Positions 63,476 through 64,000 of a stretch of DNA of 64,000 bases are shown here, piece by piece. A program made the translations under genes and the position numbers. Source of the DNA: Sinotaia quadrata (taxonomy: Eukaryota > Mollusca > Gastropoda > Architaenioglossa > Viviparidae). Below the pieces are notes generated by a model. That model searched no databases, was not told the DNA's origin, and was given only the letters and a program-made list of their open reading frames with translations. Numbering within the stretch: position 1 is the first letter of the stretch; each line of letters starts with the position of its first letter. The stretch covers positions 57,024,879 through 57,088,878 of the forward strand of contig CM054182.1 in assembly GCA_028829895.1 (NCBI GenBank). The letters are read 5' to 3'.

Positions 63476-64000
63476 AGTACGTGGCGTTAGCCTCAAAGTG
63501 TGTATATATGCATGTTAATTCTGCACAATTTGCTGTTAACGTCATAAATCGTGCAAAAACAAATTCATCTTTATATGTTTACTGCTGTTCTTAAGAATCG
63601 GTGTAGACAAGATAGATTGGATTTAGCTAGAAACATTTCTCTCGCAATTCTTTTAAAGACACTGTAGAAATATTTTCTTATGTATTTAAGAAAATTATGT
63701 ACATCTCAGGTTATTTGTCAAAACGATTTTTGCTCATATTCACCTCACTTATTTCCAGAGCTAAATGTCGACCTGTACACTGTCAGAAGGATTCCCATTG
63801 GTTGAACTCAAAATCAAAGATTAGTTTGCATTTTCTGGAGTATGTGTTCTAGAGACTAAACACTGCTAGTATAAAGCAATTCAGTCCTTTCTTGCACCCA
63901 AACATTGCATTAAAATCGACTAGATTTTTTCTCTCCACACAATCAATGTAATAACGTGCTTTTGAGTATTGAGTCATGTCCATCTGAAATCCGGGCAGGC
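63476..64000. other. Non-coding stretch to window end
   Basis: No ORF or exon recognised; no gag-like sequence seen after the leader-like repeat. Confidence 0.5.

Overview
This is AT-rich animal nuclear DNA that is almost entirely non-coding. The one gene I recognise with confidence is the 5' part of a Wnt9 gene on the + strand: a signal-peptide exon (18260-18339) and a second coding exon (23645-23931), with matching splice phases and consensus splice sites. The very high density of microsatellites and minisatellites, (GATA)n arrays, and the character of the coding exon suggest a lophotrochozoan, most likely a mollusc. That placement is an inference; no sequence here identifies the species.

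Layout. 1-16900 is the region upstream of Wnt9. It holds many short tandem arrays, a decayed hAT transposon (about 5735-6445) and an LTR-like repeat (about 2332-2540). 16900-18259 is the Wnt9 5' flank or leader: a GC-rich block, several upstream ATGs and candidate leader splice sites. 18340-23644 is intron 1 (5.3 kb). From 23932 to the window end no further Wnt exon was found, so the remaining 40 kb is most simply read as part of a very large intron 2. That stretch contains a possible aspartic-protease-like exon on the minus strand (about 34600-34969), an unidentified 90-codon ORF (48596-48868), a tRNA-SINE-like head (about 39855-39935), a fold-back element (about 54690-55290) next to a MITE-like element (55303-55709), and LTR-retrotransposon pieces (62196-63475 plus, and a related leader piece at 52190-52515 minus).

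The dominant structural theme is local tandem amplification. I count roughly 40 separate minisatellite arrays with different, mostly unrelated units (16 to 91 bp, 2 to 24 copies). By my hand estimate they cover close to one fifth of the window, before adding (GATA)n, (CA)n, (GA)n and (ATT)n tracts. Several arrays have units that are multiples of 3 bp and so produce long spurious ORFs on both strands. One array has captured what looks like a splice-acceptor region, and one (GT)n tract contains an exact 34-bp copy of unique sequence from 1.4 kb away. I saw no rRNA, CRISPR or convincing complete tRNA gene.
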